NCBI RefSeq assembly: GCF_001649575.2
Contig: NC_051451.1
Coordinates: 27,140,480 to 27,204,479 of the forward strand
Direction: 5' to 3'
Length of the DNA: 64,000 nt
Source: Kryptolebias marmoratus
Taxonomy: Eukaryota > Chordata > Actinopteri > Cyprinodontiformes > Rivulidae
Part shown: piece by piece, positions 1 through 12,349 of the stretch
Numbering within the stretch: position 1 is the first letter of the stretch
Layout: each line of letters begins with the position of its first letter
Notes under the pieces: model-generated
The model's input: the letters and a program-made list of their open reading frames with translations, nothing else
What the model was told of the DNA's origin: nothing
Database searches by the model: none
Program-made: the position numbers and the translations under genes

Positions 1-152
1 GTTAGGGCCTTTTGGCCCTGGGCTAGGGTTAGGGTCTCCTCAGGGTTGAATGGGTTAGGGCCTTTTGGCCCTGGGCTAGGGTTAGGGTCTCCTCAGGGTT
101 GAAGGGGTTAGGGCCTTTGAGCTCAAAGCTAGGGCTACGGTCTCCTCAGTGT
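1..152. repeat. Tandem repeat, 53-bp unit with telomere-like words
   Basis: Copies start at 1, 54 and 107 (each GTTAGGGCCTTTTGGCCCTG in the first two). The third is degenerate after GGGCCTTTGAGC. Each unit holds GGTTAGGG/GGGTTAGGG words and a short palindrome around AGGGCC...GGCCCT. The array runs off the left edge of the window, so its full length is unknown. Confidence 0.9.
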
Positions 153-1109
153 TTGACTTGAGAGAAGGCACAAACTGAATAATATTTGCAGCCCCATGAT
201 GTCTTATACCATAATATCTATCCAGAACATTAATTTAACACAGTTTTTAAGGCTCTGATGTGACGCAACATGATGGTTGACAGTGTTATTTTGACATATA
301 AAACAGAAAAGTACACGTCCATATTTGATCTGTCAGTAAACTCCCACAATGCAAACACAGCTGACAGAGCCAGACCTGCGTGCACACACACACACACAGA
401 TTCCAAGGTCATCTGTAAATGACAGATTAAAACAATACACAGCAGCTGTGTGTGGCTCTAATTACTGATCTGTCATCAGTTTTTATGAAGCGGTTCGGTT
501 TTACCAAGGTGAAGCTGAGGCTTGTGACGAGCGCAGGTGGAACCTCCACATGGCCCGTGTCTGCATCAGTAAATGTTATGAAAGTAATTATTTGCAAGAA
601 ACAAAACTTCTTATGAATTTTGAAGCAGACTACAGAACACCTCGGTTAAGTGATACCTTATTTGTCCAATCAGCAGGAAGCAAACACATTTAAGAATCTA
701 ATTCTTGTGAGATTTTAGTGAAAATGCTTTTATTTCAGGAACTAGATCATCTGACAAAACATACACTGACAGGATGAAGTCTTGAGCTAAACTCCAGAGA
801 GTTTTCTGATGATTTACGTTTTTATTTCCTGCTACTTCCTAAATTCCTCCTCCATCCTGCACCATGAAACCCTGAGACAAGTCAGACAGCAGAGGATTTA
901 TTCACAGGTTTTATTCTGTCACTAGATGGTGCTGAAACATCTAATGCTTCTGTAAACATGAATTAATCTGAGGAAAGAGTTTCCTTTCACTTCAACATTA
1001 ACAAATAGACATTAAAAGATCAGATTAAATGTGTTTTAATTTTATCCTCTGAACCACCGGAGAGAAGAGTAAAACTGCAGGTTAATATGACACAAATATC
1101 CAACATAAA
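153..1109. other. Non-coding AT-rich DNA, no recognised feature
   Basis: No convincing reading frame or repeat homology was recognised. A short (CA)8 microsatellite is at 383-398. Confidence 0.5.
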
Positions 1110-2080
<971 letters not shown>

Positions 2081-4240
2081 AGTAATGTGGTTTATCACCA
2101 ACAAAATACTAAAGTCTGCATTTGCATGCAGTTTTCAATCAGTGGCAGATGAAACAAAAAAGAGATGAAATAAATAACAAGAAAGAAAAAGCAACCAGGG
2201 AGTTACCTCTCTCCCCCCCTTTTCAAGAAAACACCAAAAGGTCCAGGACTGGATTTAGTGATAAACTGAATTCTCTGTCTGCTCTGGTCTTGGCTGCATG
2301 TGAGCCACAATAACAAAAGCGCTCAGCGGTGGGGCCCCAGGGTCCGTTTACTCAGTGGCGTAATGTTTGTGCTCTCATGCTCTCTCAGCAGCCGAGCGCA
2401 GCCTTTATCAGGGGCCCCCGGCCGAGCCCTCTGCCACGAACCTCTACATGGCTGCGAATTCCTCCACTGCAAACAGCTCTTCCACGAAAAAGTAAAGATA
2501 AAAAAGAAAGAGAGGGATAGAAAGGGTGAGGAGGTAAAGTGAGGGATGAAAAACAGGGATCTGAAGCCCGGGGTCTTGGTTGTTTTCCATAAGGGGGCCT
2601 CCATCCCTGCCCCTCTGGAGGGAAAGAGGAGAGGAGGGTGGAGGTTTGAAGCACATTCCTCCCTCTTCGTGCCCTGGAGGGGTGTCGGCTTTGGCTGCGA
2701 AACGCAGACCGAAGGCAGGACTGAGGCCCTGCAGACCCACAGCCCACGACTTGGTGACGATCAGCTGGTCTATTGTTTACCAGGGGTCCATCACTTTCCC
2801 CCCACCCCAAAGATTTCACTACAAAGCCTTGTTGATCTGTGGTTTTTATTAAGCAGGGGTTTCTGCAGAAAATATATTTCAGTTCCGAGAAAAACAAAAA
2901 TGTTTTTCTAAGAAAGGCATGAAAACAAAGGAAAAGTGCTGATAGAAAACATGTCTTAGCTTAACTCGTTTTAGTCATTTGGTGAGTCAGAGTGCCAGCC
3001 AGGCAGGGGAGGAAAGGACTTCTCCATATTTTCCATCTTGTTTGCTGCTTTTCGGGGCTTTTTTCCGTGACTGGTCCACAGGTTGGCATGGCTGGGGTAA
3101 TTTCCAGCTCTGTTCTTCCTCAAAACGCCTCGAAGAATAATGCTGAATGTCACTCTTGGGCCAATGGAGTCTAATTGGAAATATTGCATCTACAGACATC
3201 TTCCAACCACAGCAGAAAGGGATTGTATACCAGCAAATATTAGAGCTTTTTTGCCTGAAAAGGATACTATTTCACAAAGAATCATCCGAAATGAAATAAA
3301 AATTTCCTCTGTAAGATTATCTTCAGCTTTGGAATTTCTGTGATTGATGCGGAAATCTTCTCCCCAAAACCCACTAAAAATCCAGTTCAAGCTGAGAGGA
3401 AACTAAACCACACTGTGACCAAAAAAAGAGGCTCTGATTTAAGCGAGAAGCCAAGGCTCCAAACCACAGCGCTGTTTACCCCGTATTCTTTCTGGTTTTC
3501 CTTATGAAACCAACAGAGAAATGGGAAGCAGGCCTGCAGCCTGTTATGAATTGCACCCAAGAAGGGAAAGACAGAGATGGAGATTTTTGTTTTTTCAGTA
3601 GAGAAAAGTTAAGCATATCCATAAGAAGATTAGGGTCTTCTTCGATGTGCCAAAGGACCCGTGTGGATCAAAGCCGCCTCGGACTTCCTTGTCATTAGCC
3701 ATGGCTTATCCCCAAATGCTTTCACCCCCTTAATACTGACCCCCCGCCTTATTATCCCAGCACACACATCACTCCGACGGGCTCTAAAAACACCCACCGC
3801 CCCCTTCCAGTTTTATTAAAAAAAGTCTGATGCAAGCAGCAAAGACGGTTCCCCAAACGCCAGATGTTCCATGAGTATTTTCTTTTTGTATAAATAAATC
3901 ATTAATACACGCGACGCAGCATGAGCACAAAACGTGCACAACTACACAGAAAGATGCAGCGCAATGAAGAAATGACAGAAATGAAACCTGAAGGCAAAGC
4001 TATTGATGAACTGATTGTTTTGAAATTGCTGCTTCGTTTTCTTCCCGTTTCTCTCCCTGTGTTTACAGAACTGAATGTGAATTTGATAACGTTTCTTCAT
4101 TGGCCCTTTTGCAATCTGGAAGCCATTAATTACAGGCGAATTTATACGTTCATGGCTCCCAATCAAAACAAAGACGGGCCATACGAGCCGAACATTTACT
4201 GTGAAGTTTTGTTTATGAAATAAAATTTATTAAAACAAGA
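2081..4240. other. Non-coding region with a possible conserved non-coding stretch
   Basis: No exon or transposon was recognised. Bases about 3890-4230 are non-repetitive and rich in homeodomain-like TAATTA words (CCATTAATTACAGGCG near 4122). This is the sort of composition seen in conserved enhancers. Human WDR11 lies next to FGFR2 in a region with long-range regulatory DNA (general knowledge), but conservation cannot be tested here. Confidence 0.25.
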
Positions 4241-4254
4241 AAATTAGCGTTGTC

Positions 4255-4650
4255 TGTAAAAATGCAGGGTGAACGCTGAGCGTTGAATAACTGCTGATAT
4301 TTGGTGAAGAAGCTGAAACTGAGAAAGCTAAAAGAAACAGAACACAAGCTAAAAACTGAAATGAGTCAAACATGAGCCAAAAGTAGCAAAAGGCTGATGA
4401 CAGCTAAAACTTTTAGCTGTAGCAGCATTAAAAAAACAACGGTTTTGATTGGACTGAAGAGATCTGAATAGAATATTTCTAAATAAAAGTTGTTTATAAA
4501 AGTTATATAAACAAAAGGACAGCACCTCAGTCTCCTGAATGAGCTAAAGGTTTTTAAATCTGAGCGGCTAAAACAGGACAAAGTTAGATTGTAAATAAAC
4601 ATAAAAAACAGGAAAATAATGTGAATGCTGACTCATCGTTCACACAATAA
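4255..4650 (+). repeat. GCTAAA-rich dispersed repeat, copy 1
   Basis: Purine-rich repeat with many GCTAAAA/GCTGAAA words, CTGAATGAGCTAAAGGTTTT near 4534 and GAATGCTGACTCATCGTTCA near 4623. Similar blocks occur at 20000-20240, 22085-22400 and 43860-43985, and in inverse orientation at 29040-29545 and 37840-38010. The class is unknown. Confidence 0.6.
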
Positions 4651-4714
4651 ACTCACAAGTTGTAATTTGTTTTGATGTGTACGTTCTGGTGTTTGCTCAG
4701 GAGGCGTGAGGCCT

Positions 4715-4870
4715 GAGAGAGCTCACGCACCTGTTCACCGTTTGGTCAACAGAGCAATTTGAGCCGGATTGAACAGCGCTTTCTTATCGCCCTCGATCTG
4801 CAGAGCAATTCAGTCCTTATCACTTATTGGCCCTGATTGCAGTCATTCAGGCAAATTATGAGCTCCCCAC
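4715..4870. promoter_or_regulatory. Candidate conserved non-coding element
   Basis: A non-coding, non-repetitive stretch dense in short factor-site-like words (TTGGTCAACAGAGCAATTTG, CTTATCGCCC, ATTGGCCCTGATTGCAGTCA). It resembles vertebrate conserved non-coding elements in texture only; no alignment was possible. Confidence 0.2.
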
Positions 4871-5083
4871 TCTGTTCGGAGAGATCCTGCCCTTCAGCAA
4901 CGCTGCTGCTGCAGTTCCTGGTCTGGGCTGATTTAAGCAAACATCACGGGACATCAGTCCCAACATATGGATGTGTTTGTGGAGAAGAAAATGTAGGTGG
5001 AGCAGTGGCTTTAACAACACACAGACACATAAAAGGGTAACGGATATCAAGGAAAGTTCTACTTTCAGCTGCTCCCATTAGGG

Positions 5084-5297
5084 CAGGGGTCTCCAATCCT
5101 GGTCCTGGAGGGCCACCATCCTGCATGTTTTCCTTGTTTTTCTGCTCCAACACACCTGATTCAGAGGTTAAACCACCTCTTCTTGTTCTGCAGAAGCCTG
5201 TTAATCACCCATTGATTCAGATCAGGTGTGTTGGAGCAGAGGAACAAGGAAAACATGCAGGATGGTGGCCCTCCAGGACCAGGATTGGAGACCCCTG
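5084..5297. mobile_element. hAT-like MITE with long terminal inverted repeats
   Basis: A 214-bp foldback: the left arm starts CAGGGGTCTCCAATCCTGGT and the right arm ends with its complement ACCAGGATTGGAGACCCCTG. The two arms pair over about 85 bases with few mismatches. It is flanked by 8-bp near-identical direct repeats, CATTAGGG (5076-5083) and CTTTAGGG (5298-5305), the target-site size of hAT elements. CAGGGG...CCCCTG tips are typical of hAT MITEs. It has no coding capacity. Confidence 0.9.
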
Positions 5298-5319
5298 CTT
5301 TAGGGTTTGCTCCAGCTGA

Positions 5320-5475
5320 TCTGCCTCCATACAGCCCAGCATCCTCCTCCATCACACCAACCCTCTGCAGGTCCTCCATGCCGTCTCCATATTCAACATC
5401 CTTTGTCCAATATATCCAGTCTTCTGCACATGTCCAAACCCGATAGCATCAGGACGCCCAAAAACTCAGGGCCAC
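5320..5475. mobile_element. Possible LINE relic (CCTCCAT.../CACATGTCCAAACC type)
   Basis: Contains CTTCTGCACATGTCCAAACC, a phrase also found at about 33007-33026 (CTCTGCACATGTCCAAACCA) and recalled from repeated non-LTR retrotransposon relics of fish. Too short and decayed for family assignment. Confidence 0.4.
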
Positions 5476-5799
5476 AGTGGTAGCTGGGATTCCACAGTGT
5501 TTGTCTTTTTGTGTTCTGCTTGTTGCTTTGGACGGTTGACCCCAGGTACCTTAACTCCAATCATTTATTAAATTGCTTCACCTTCTTGTTCCTGTTTTAG
5601 TTGTGGGGAGCAGGAGTTTGGGTGAAAGATGGGGACACTCTGGACAGGTCTCCACCGCCTCTACTCCTTTCAGCTTCTTCCTCTCGTTTGCTTTCACTCT
5701 TCCTCTCTCCAGGCTCCCTTCCACCTGCTCCCTACTCTCACTACAGAGGATGGTTTTGTCTGGAAACATCAGCCCATCAGGAAAGCATTGCAGCATAAA

Positions 5800-6335
5800 A
5801 AAAACTATTTTGACACAAATAAAGTTGATGTAGAACAGTTTGCAGTTATGAGAACCAAACTCAAAACTTATCTGTTTAGTTGGGCTTTTGGATAAATTAC
5901 TCACAAATTAGATCAAGTTTTATATTTTTGTTAGTTTTATCGTATGCCTAGTTTTACTCTAAACTGAATAATAATTCAATGCAATCTATTTTTACTTATT
6001 TTAGGCTATAATTATTTTTAGAGATAAAGTAATAACTTTTATTTTAATTTCCATTTACTTAATTTTCTCTCTTTTTTTTAGAGATTTTGTTTTAGAATTC
6101 AAGTTTTATTATTTACATATTTTATGATTTTAAGACAAACCTCTGCTGTTTCCCAATATATTTTACTACAGTTTTTTGTTTTAAATGATCTTGTATTTGG
6201 TGTTTTGTTCACTTATTTGTTGCTTTTATGTTTTATTTTGTTTTTATCTGCTGTAAAGCACTTCGTGTTTGACACCACTGTATGCAAGGTTCTTTATAAA
6301 TGTAATTAATTAAACTTGATTTATTCCAAGAATAG
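5800..6335 (+). mobile_element. 3' end of a LINE-like retrotransposon
   Basis: The start encodes VMRTKLKTYLFSWAFG, resembling the (L)K(S/T)xLKTxLFxxAF motif at the end of fish non-LTR ORFs. The end carries the common tail GTAAAGCACTTCGTGTTTGA...TTCTTTATAAATGTAATTAA. The element is AT-rich and non-coding between these points. The family is uncertain (L2-like is possible). Confidence 0.6.
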
Positions 6336-6725
6336 ATAGTTTCAGTTCAGTTTGTAAAAACGATGTTCTGGTTGTGGCTGAACCTGAACTTTCAGAGACA
6401 GAACTGTCCAGAATAGCCAGTCTTACAGTCTGAAGTTCATGTTTTACTAACAGTGAACATAATGTTGACCCAGAGCACCTGGTGAGGATCAGTACTACTC
6501 CAATAAGGTTGTACACACATTTGGTGCCAAATGTTGCCCCGCCAAAGTCCTCCGGAGCAGACAAAGAAAGCAGGATCTGACACTGACCCCCAGGTCACAC
6601 CATAGCCCACTTCTCAGGAACCAGAGCAAAGGGAGGGGAGCGAGAACTTTAAATAAACGTCAGAGTCTCCTTGTTTCTCTTGGAAGGGTTCACCTGTGTG
6701 CATCACCATCTTAGGCTTGGTTAGC

Positions 6726-6741
6726 CATCGCCATGGCGATG
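6726..6741. promoter_or_regulatory. 16-bp perfect palindrome resembling an X-box
   Basis: CATCGCCATGGCGATG is a perfect inverted repeat with the RYYGCCATGGCRRY layout of RFX-bound X-boxes. A chance match is possible and no gene start is visible nearby. Confidence 0.3.
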
Positions 6742-7104
6742 ATTCACTGCCCGGCCATTAAACACGGAGGGAGGACTGGAAATGTTGACACAAACCTGGC
6801 AACGTGCTCGTAATGTTCACACATATTTTGCTGAAAAACCCTCAAAATGAGGTTTGTGTCTGGCTCCCAGTGTGTGACACGTTTGCAGGTAAGAATGAGG
6901 CAATAACCCGGAAAGAAAAACCGTGCAGGCAGTCAGGTTAATCATTTTATTTGGTCAAAGAGCTGAGTGAAGGATTTAACAGTTTCTCCCATTGCTGACA
7001 CAAACGATACATCATTTTTCTAAATGAAACAAAGATTTACAAGTAGATGTTGGAGTAAATATTTGTGCATGCACACTTTAAAAATATTACAGTGAATAAA
7101 CCAA

Positions 7105-7200
7105 AAATTGCTGGGTACATTTACTGATTTTAACCAGTACCACTGGCAGCAAACAGCCCCACAGCATGATGCTACCACCACCATGCTTGACAGCTGGTAC
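7105..7200 (-). mobile_element. Tc1-like transposase fragment
   Basis: On the minus strand, 7150-7195 encodes [12 protein letters not shown], the catalytic-core motif of Tc1 transposases. Only a fragment remains, next to the 35-bp-arm hairpin at 7242-7312. Confidence 0.7.
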
Positions 7201-7241
7201 AGCATTCTGAGCTCTGAAAGCTTTCAAACATTTTTTCAAAC

Positions 7242-7312
7242 ATGTTTTACGGTCAGACGAGGCATTCTTCTTCTCAATGAGAAGAAGAATGCCTCGTCTG
7301 ACCGTAAAACAT
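7242..7312. repeat. Perfect 35-bp-arm hairpin with 1-base loop
   Basis: The left arm 7242-7276 (begins ATGTTTTACGGTCAGACGAG) and right arm 7278-7312 are exact reverse complements, with one A between them. The perfect match suggests a recent foldback or an assembly fold-over. It lies in a Tc1-derived region. Confidence 0.97.
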
Positions 7313-7404
7313 TTCTCCAGAGTATATTTGGCTTATTTTGACTGAAGTGGTTCCTCCTTTTTTGTCTCCAAAAAAGAGAAACTGAAAAACATCAGGATGT
7401 AAAC

Positions 7405-8095
7405 GTTTTCAGCTAGTTTCTCACTGGGCGACTGGTTGGTGAACAACGTTCAGGAGGAAGTCTTCAAAATGTCATTGTGTTTGTGATGGTTCTCAGTTTC
7501 CAGGCTTGAGTTTTGAACGTAATTAAAATATTTGTGCAACAAATTTTCATTGCAGGGATTCCAAATCTGTTTGTAGATCTCTGCTGACGGATAATATGTC
7601 CAGGTCTAAAAACCACACAGATGATGAAGTCGTCAGGTCTAAACTGTACTCCAGTAGTTTAAATCATGAACACGAGGGCAGCTGCCGAGGCGGGAACACA
7701 GCTGGACAGGGCGGATTTAACGTGTGCTGAGGTGAGCCATTAGATGGCCTAAAATACCGTTTTGCAAGCTGTGCACCCAAAAACGAGTCGTGTTTTTCAA
7801 AAACTGGCTGCTCAAAATGTGGCCGCATGGCTCACTGGTTGCAAACACTCATGTTCAGTCAGACTGCAACAGAAATTTTACAGATTTTCTCACAATACTG
7901 AGTCAAGTTTGGGTCGCCGACTGCTCAGTGAGATGCTACCTGCCAGAGAAAAGTTTCAGAGTGATTTAGATGTTAAATATTTTGTTTTCAGATATTTTTT
8001 AAATTCTCTCTCTGCTTGTTTCTTTATTCATTCATTTGTGTCAACACAAAGACACGCAGCAGACACTTTAGTCCATTCAGCTCCCTGACAGGCAT
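7405..8095. repeat. Degenerate dispersed repeat related to 56650-57000
   Basis: GGAGGAAGTCTTCAAAATGT and TGAGTTTTGAACGTAATTAA (7450-7525) resemble AAGGAAGCCTCCAAAATGT and TGAATTTTGAACATATTTAA near 56703-56795. ATATGTCCAGGTCTAAAAAC at 7595 resembles AAATGTCCAGGTCCAAAAAC at 56970. A related block (GTTGCAAACACTCATGTTCA...) sits at 7837 with a weaker match near 12200. The class is unknown. Confidence 0.45.
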
Positions 8096-9800
8096 CATTT
8101 TGGACTCCTAAACCACCATCAGCTGTCAAAAAAAAAGGTTTGAATTGACTGGGTTGAAGATTTTAAGTCAAATGCAGCCAAAATACATATCTTAACCACC
8201 AAATCAGTCAGATGGATGTTCCTGTTCTTGAATTGCTTGAGTATCTGTCACTTTGCCTGAAGGTCATGTTCGTTATGAGGACCTATTTGGGACATTATGG
8301 GGAGCCTGGATCATTTACCCCTTCCTTCCTTCGGCTCTCTCTGTCGTGTCATCCTTTGAGTTGTGCAAGCTCTGCGGTTTTGGAAAGCTGGCACAGAGAC
8401 CTCAGCAGTTCCTGTTGTGGGGAGAGAGATTATTACTATCCCACACTATTTCAGCTCACAGGACTATTATAATAATTATCATTTTACAGCACGAAGCTAT
8501 GATACCCAGTGATGTGTCTGCCAGGGGGTTTGAAGGTTTTGATTGTCCTGATGTTTCCATTTTGTTGTCTGTTTTTAATTTAACGTTTTTTTTTGGGTGG
8601 AAAGTATGAGAAGATGGCCGCTCACGGAAAGAAAACTGAGCTTCTGGAGGAGTCTCCACTGTGAGAAATGCATGAACTAACGTTGATCAAATCTGAAAAC
8701 AAAATATAAAAACAACACGTGAGTTGTAAAATGCCAGTCTCATTCCCTCCTCCGGTTCTCTGCAAAGATCTGGCAGCACCCACGCTGACCAAAGCCAGCC
8801 CATAAAAAAGAAAAATAAAGAACAAGACAAAACAGCAGGAGGAGATGAGGCGTCTGTGAGTCTACGAATTTTTAAAATTTAAATACGAGTAAATAATTCA
8901 AACGCGTACAAGTTACAAACACTAAAAGTCATCGCACATTATTACTTATCGAGCCGTTTTAAATGTAAAAAATAACACAAAGTACGTAGAAGTAGTTTAA
9001 TTAGAATAAAACTTACAGAATAAACTATAAACAGGAAAAGAATAATGTGCTCTCATCGACTTCCTGTTCTCCAAACTTTTCATAGGTGACAAACAACCTG
9101 GTTCTCATTTGACAGTTTAACTTAACTACTTAATGCCTTAATGACTGCAGCTGAGCTGCTCCCCAAGAAAACAAACCTCTAACGGACTCTTGTTGCCAGG
9201 AATCAAACTTGAATCTGACAGCGGAGCTATTGTCTGAGGCCTTTAAAGGCTCGGAGGATGACAGGATGCAGAGGAGGAGCAGTTTTAAAGCTCATGTCTT
9301 AACCTGTCTTTTTTTTGAGAATTCAAGCTTTGGAATTGCCTGTTTGCTCGTTTTGAAATGTCTCTGCTTGTTGTGTCACGCCGGGCAGCAGCTGTATGTC
9401 TGTGCACATGTTAGGATTGTATGGGTGGGTGTCAGTGGAAGAAACGCTCCAGGGTTTCCTGCAGGGCTACACAGAAACACCGCCACTGCTACTGTGCTCC
9501 CCTCCCTAATACCAAACGTCAGGTGTGGCTCAGGTGTTTTCCCTCCTGGAGGCCATCAGTGAACCTTCGCCGAGAAGTTCCGGACATTCTCTGGTTTATA
9601 GCTCCTCTCGTCCATGCAAACATGTAATGAAATCCTAATGAGCTCTTCACTGCACCTGTCACCTGAGAGGCAGAGCGATGGATGAGTGAAAACCAGGTGA
9701 GCAGCTGTCAAAAACATCAAGTCAGGTTTATTTATTCTGCATCAAACCAACAGATCGGAACGGGACAAACAGACAATTTACGCTTTGCAAAACAGGAAAT
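8096..9800. other. Non-coding region, no recognised feature
   Basis: The short open frames here have no family resemblance and no splice context. Nothing else was recognised. Confidence 0.4.
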
Positions 9801-9809
9801 CAACATGTT

Positions 9810-10015
9810 TCTGTCTTTGGTTTGAACTCACTTTGAGATGTTGGCTTTTATTTTTATTGTTTTATGTTTTTAACTGTTTTATTGTTTGTGTTTGATTTGA
9901 TTTTATAACTTTTATTCTTGTTTTGGAATTTTACATGTTTTACCTCTTGTGTTTTTATATGTTGGTGTTTTTAAACTGCTTGTATTGTAATAAAAGTTAT
10001 CCTGAAATCAAATAG
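9810..10015 (+). repeat. T-rich tail, possibly retroelement 3' end
   Basis: A strongly T-rich plus strand (TTTTATTGTTTTATGTTTTT) ending GTAATAAAAGTTATCCTGAA, reminiscent of LINE/SINE 3' tails in fish. No coding trace. Confidence 0.3.
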
Positions 10016-11025
10016 TCCAGTTTTAAAACGTTTACTCTGAACTCAGTTCTGAAACGCGGGTCCACACTCAATATAAACAAAGCATTCAGCCGAATCTGCT
10101 GAAACCACATTTTCCCTAAATAAATTTAGCTTTTAGCAGCAATTTTGCTCATTTTATCTCTTCCCTTTGTCTTCAGCTCGCTGCATTAACGCTCCTTTTT
10201 CTGCAAGAAAAAAAAGTCATTTCTCTACAGTAGTATTAAGTTGTCTTGTCTAGTAATTATAATTTCTAATTAAATAACATATGTGATTTCTTTTCTTGGT
10301 AAAATTAGATTATTTTATCTGTGAGTAACATAAAAAGAATGAATGAAAAGTTTGAACAGCTCCACTTCAACATCGAACGAAGCCAAACAGAAACAGCTAA
10401 TTCAGTCTTTAACAGAAACATTTAGACTGTTGGAGCTGCGTTAAACAAAACTTCTATTCAAGGACAAAACTGCTGAGAGTTCTGTGTGTTTCTGTGTGAG
10501 CCGCTGTTCTTCCACAGTGTGGAACCAGTGAGCCGTGTCCCCCAAAGCAAGTTACAAGTTTTGAATGCAGAGGGAGGCCGGGAGGGGCCGAGGCAGAAAG
10601 AGCCGAAGAGCCGCAGAGCGAGCGAACGTCTGGAAAGGCCAGAGAGAGCCTGATTAAAAGCATGTGCTGACCCCCGATTCTCCAGCAATAACAGACGCAC
10701 AGAAAGGAGGGGGGACCTGGAGACCCCCACATTTGGAAACAATACGGTTGTAAGAGTCGAGTTTAAAGATTTGGAAACGGTTTTCTGGAGAACTTCCATG
10801 TAGAAAACTTCAGACATCTATTGTTCTTCAGCAGCTGAATTTATAGGAAGGTTTTCGGGGAGGACGTCCTCCGGTTTGGAAACAAAAAACAAAAAGAGTT
10901 TAAAAAACATAAAAATTAGCATTTGAGGCTAACACCGACCCACAATGTGAGGACGAGAAGCAGGTCTGGAAAGAAACAAAAGAGCTAAAGAAGAAGAAGA
11001 AAACAGAAAGCTTGGAGTTTGTAAT
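10016..11025. other. Non-coding region, no recognised feature
   Basis: No exon, transposon or RNA gene recognised. Confidence 0.4.
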
Positions 11026-11385
11026 GTCAATGACTCTCAGCTACTACCACAGAAAGGCCCTGGAAGGAATGCATATCGCCCGCTGTCTTTCATATCAAAC
11101 CCTGAAAACGACGTCTCATGTGATACCTTACATGATGTGTTGTGAATAACTCTCAGCTACTACCATACCCAGTTTGAGCTCAGTCTCTGTAAAATTCACT
11201 GAGATATAGCTGTCATTATTCGTAAAGTTGATTGGTGGTGGTGGCCATCTTGAATTGGGTTAATCAGCTGTAGATGTGTATCAGTTTTTACTTTCTGAGA
11301 GTTTCACTGAAATTCACTCAGTGGTTCATGAAATAATCAGACACACAGACACAGACCGTGAACTGCGCCGCCTTTGTTTAAAAAA
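11026..11385 (+). repeat. ~350-bp GCCCGCC-ended dispersed repeat, copy A
   Basis: Starts GAAGGAATGCATATCGCCCG at 11063. It then has AATAACTCTCAGCTACTACC, GGTGGCCATCTTGAATTGGG, and a GTTTCACTGAAATT...GGTTCATGAAATA block. A partial second copy (AATGACTCTCAGCTACTACC, 11026-11045) abuts it on the left. Other copies lie at 13575, 16121, 19099, 30753, 34666, 42376 and 63085. Confidence 0.8.
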
Positions 11386-11975
11386 GTTTAAAAAAAGTTT
11401 AAAAGTTTAAAACTTAAAAAGAGTTTATGTCGCACAGCCCTTCAGATGGAACAATTATTTCTCTGAAAACAAAATCTGGGCAGAGAAACAACAACATGTT
11501 CGCCAAGTGTTAGAAGCCAAAGCTTTGAAGCTGAAATCTGACAAATCCATACAAAGGGGAGGAAAATGATGATGTTACTTTTTATTTTTCCTCATTTAGG
11601 CTTCACATGCAATCTGGGCTTCGTTGTGATCTTTCAGCGCTGCTTTGGAATATTAAATATTTATCCATCCCTCTGAACACATCACTCAGTCTTTTCTCAC
11701 TGGTTTAAGTTTTAAAAACACTCTCACTGACTAGTTTACCTTTAGGAAAACATCTTTAAGGCAGTGCTGGGGGAGGGGTGTGTGTGTGTGAAAATACATC
11801 AATCTTTACATGCTGGTGTTACATTGACATCAGTGGGATTTAAATGAAGGTAAAGGCAGAAAAAACAACAAGAAGTGGTCAAATCATAGACTGCTGTTCT
11901 TTTTTGGGTGATCATGTCATTGTCTCTGTTACCAAATGATGTCATGAACCAGCAGACAGATTTTAATGAAACTCC
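11386..11975. other. Non-coding region, no recognised feature
   Basis: AT-rich; short GT run at about 11780-11790. Nothing else recognised. Confidence 0.4.
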
Positions 11976-12125
11976 ATTCATCCAGTTTCTGCTGTGGTCG
12001 GGCTGCAGAGTCAACAGATCCGGGAGGGAAACCCAGACATCCCTCTCCCCATCGACAGGCTCCAGCTCCTTCGGGGGATCCCACGGTGTTCCCAGGCCAG
12101 AAAGGATACATAATCCAGAAGATGA
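11976..12125 (-). mobile_element. LINE 3'-end fragment
   Basis: GGAAACCCAGACATCCCTCTCCCC...CCAGCTCCTTCGGGGGATCC...GTTCCCAGGCCAG matches, on the same strand, the retrotransposon end at 54050-54227. Read on the minus strand it encodes the eroded C-terminus of a non-LTR reverse transcriptase protein. Confidence 0.75.
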
Positions 12126-12349
12126 ATGGGTGGATCTGTGTGATGACAGAACGAGCTGAAATAAGCTTCATCTGAGGACAGGATCAGGTGTGTTGGCTTT
12201 TCAGTAAAGTCACAAACACTCAGCGAGACTGCAATGGAAAATTTGCCTATTTTCTCTCAATTTTCATCTCCAATAGACCCAGACTGGTGAAATGATGAAG
12301 AGCTGCTGCTCCTCTACATCGAAAGGAACCAGTTAAATGAACTGTACTT

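Noticed and set aside
2385..2897. 170-codon minus-strand open frame
   Set aside because: Overlaps several other open frames on both strands, has no domain or splice context, and is of low-complexity composition.
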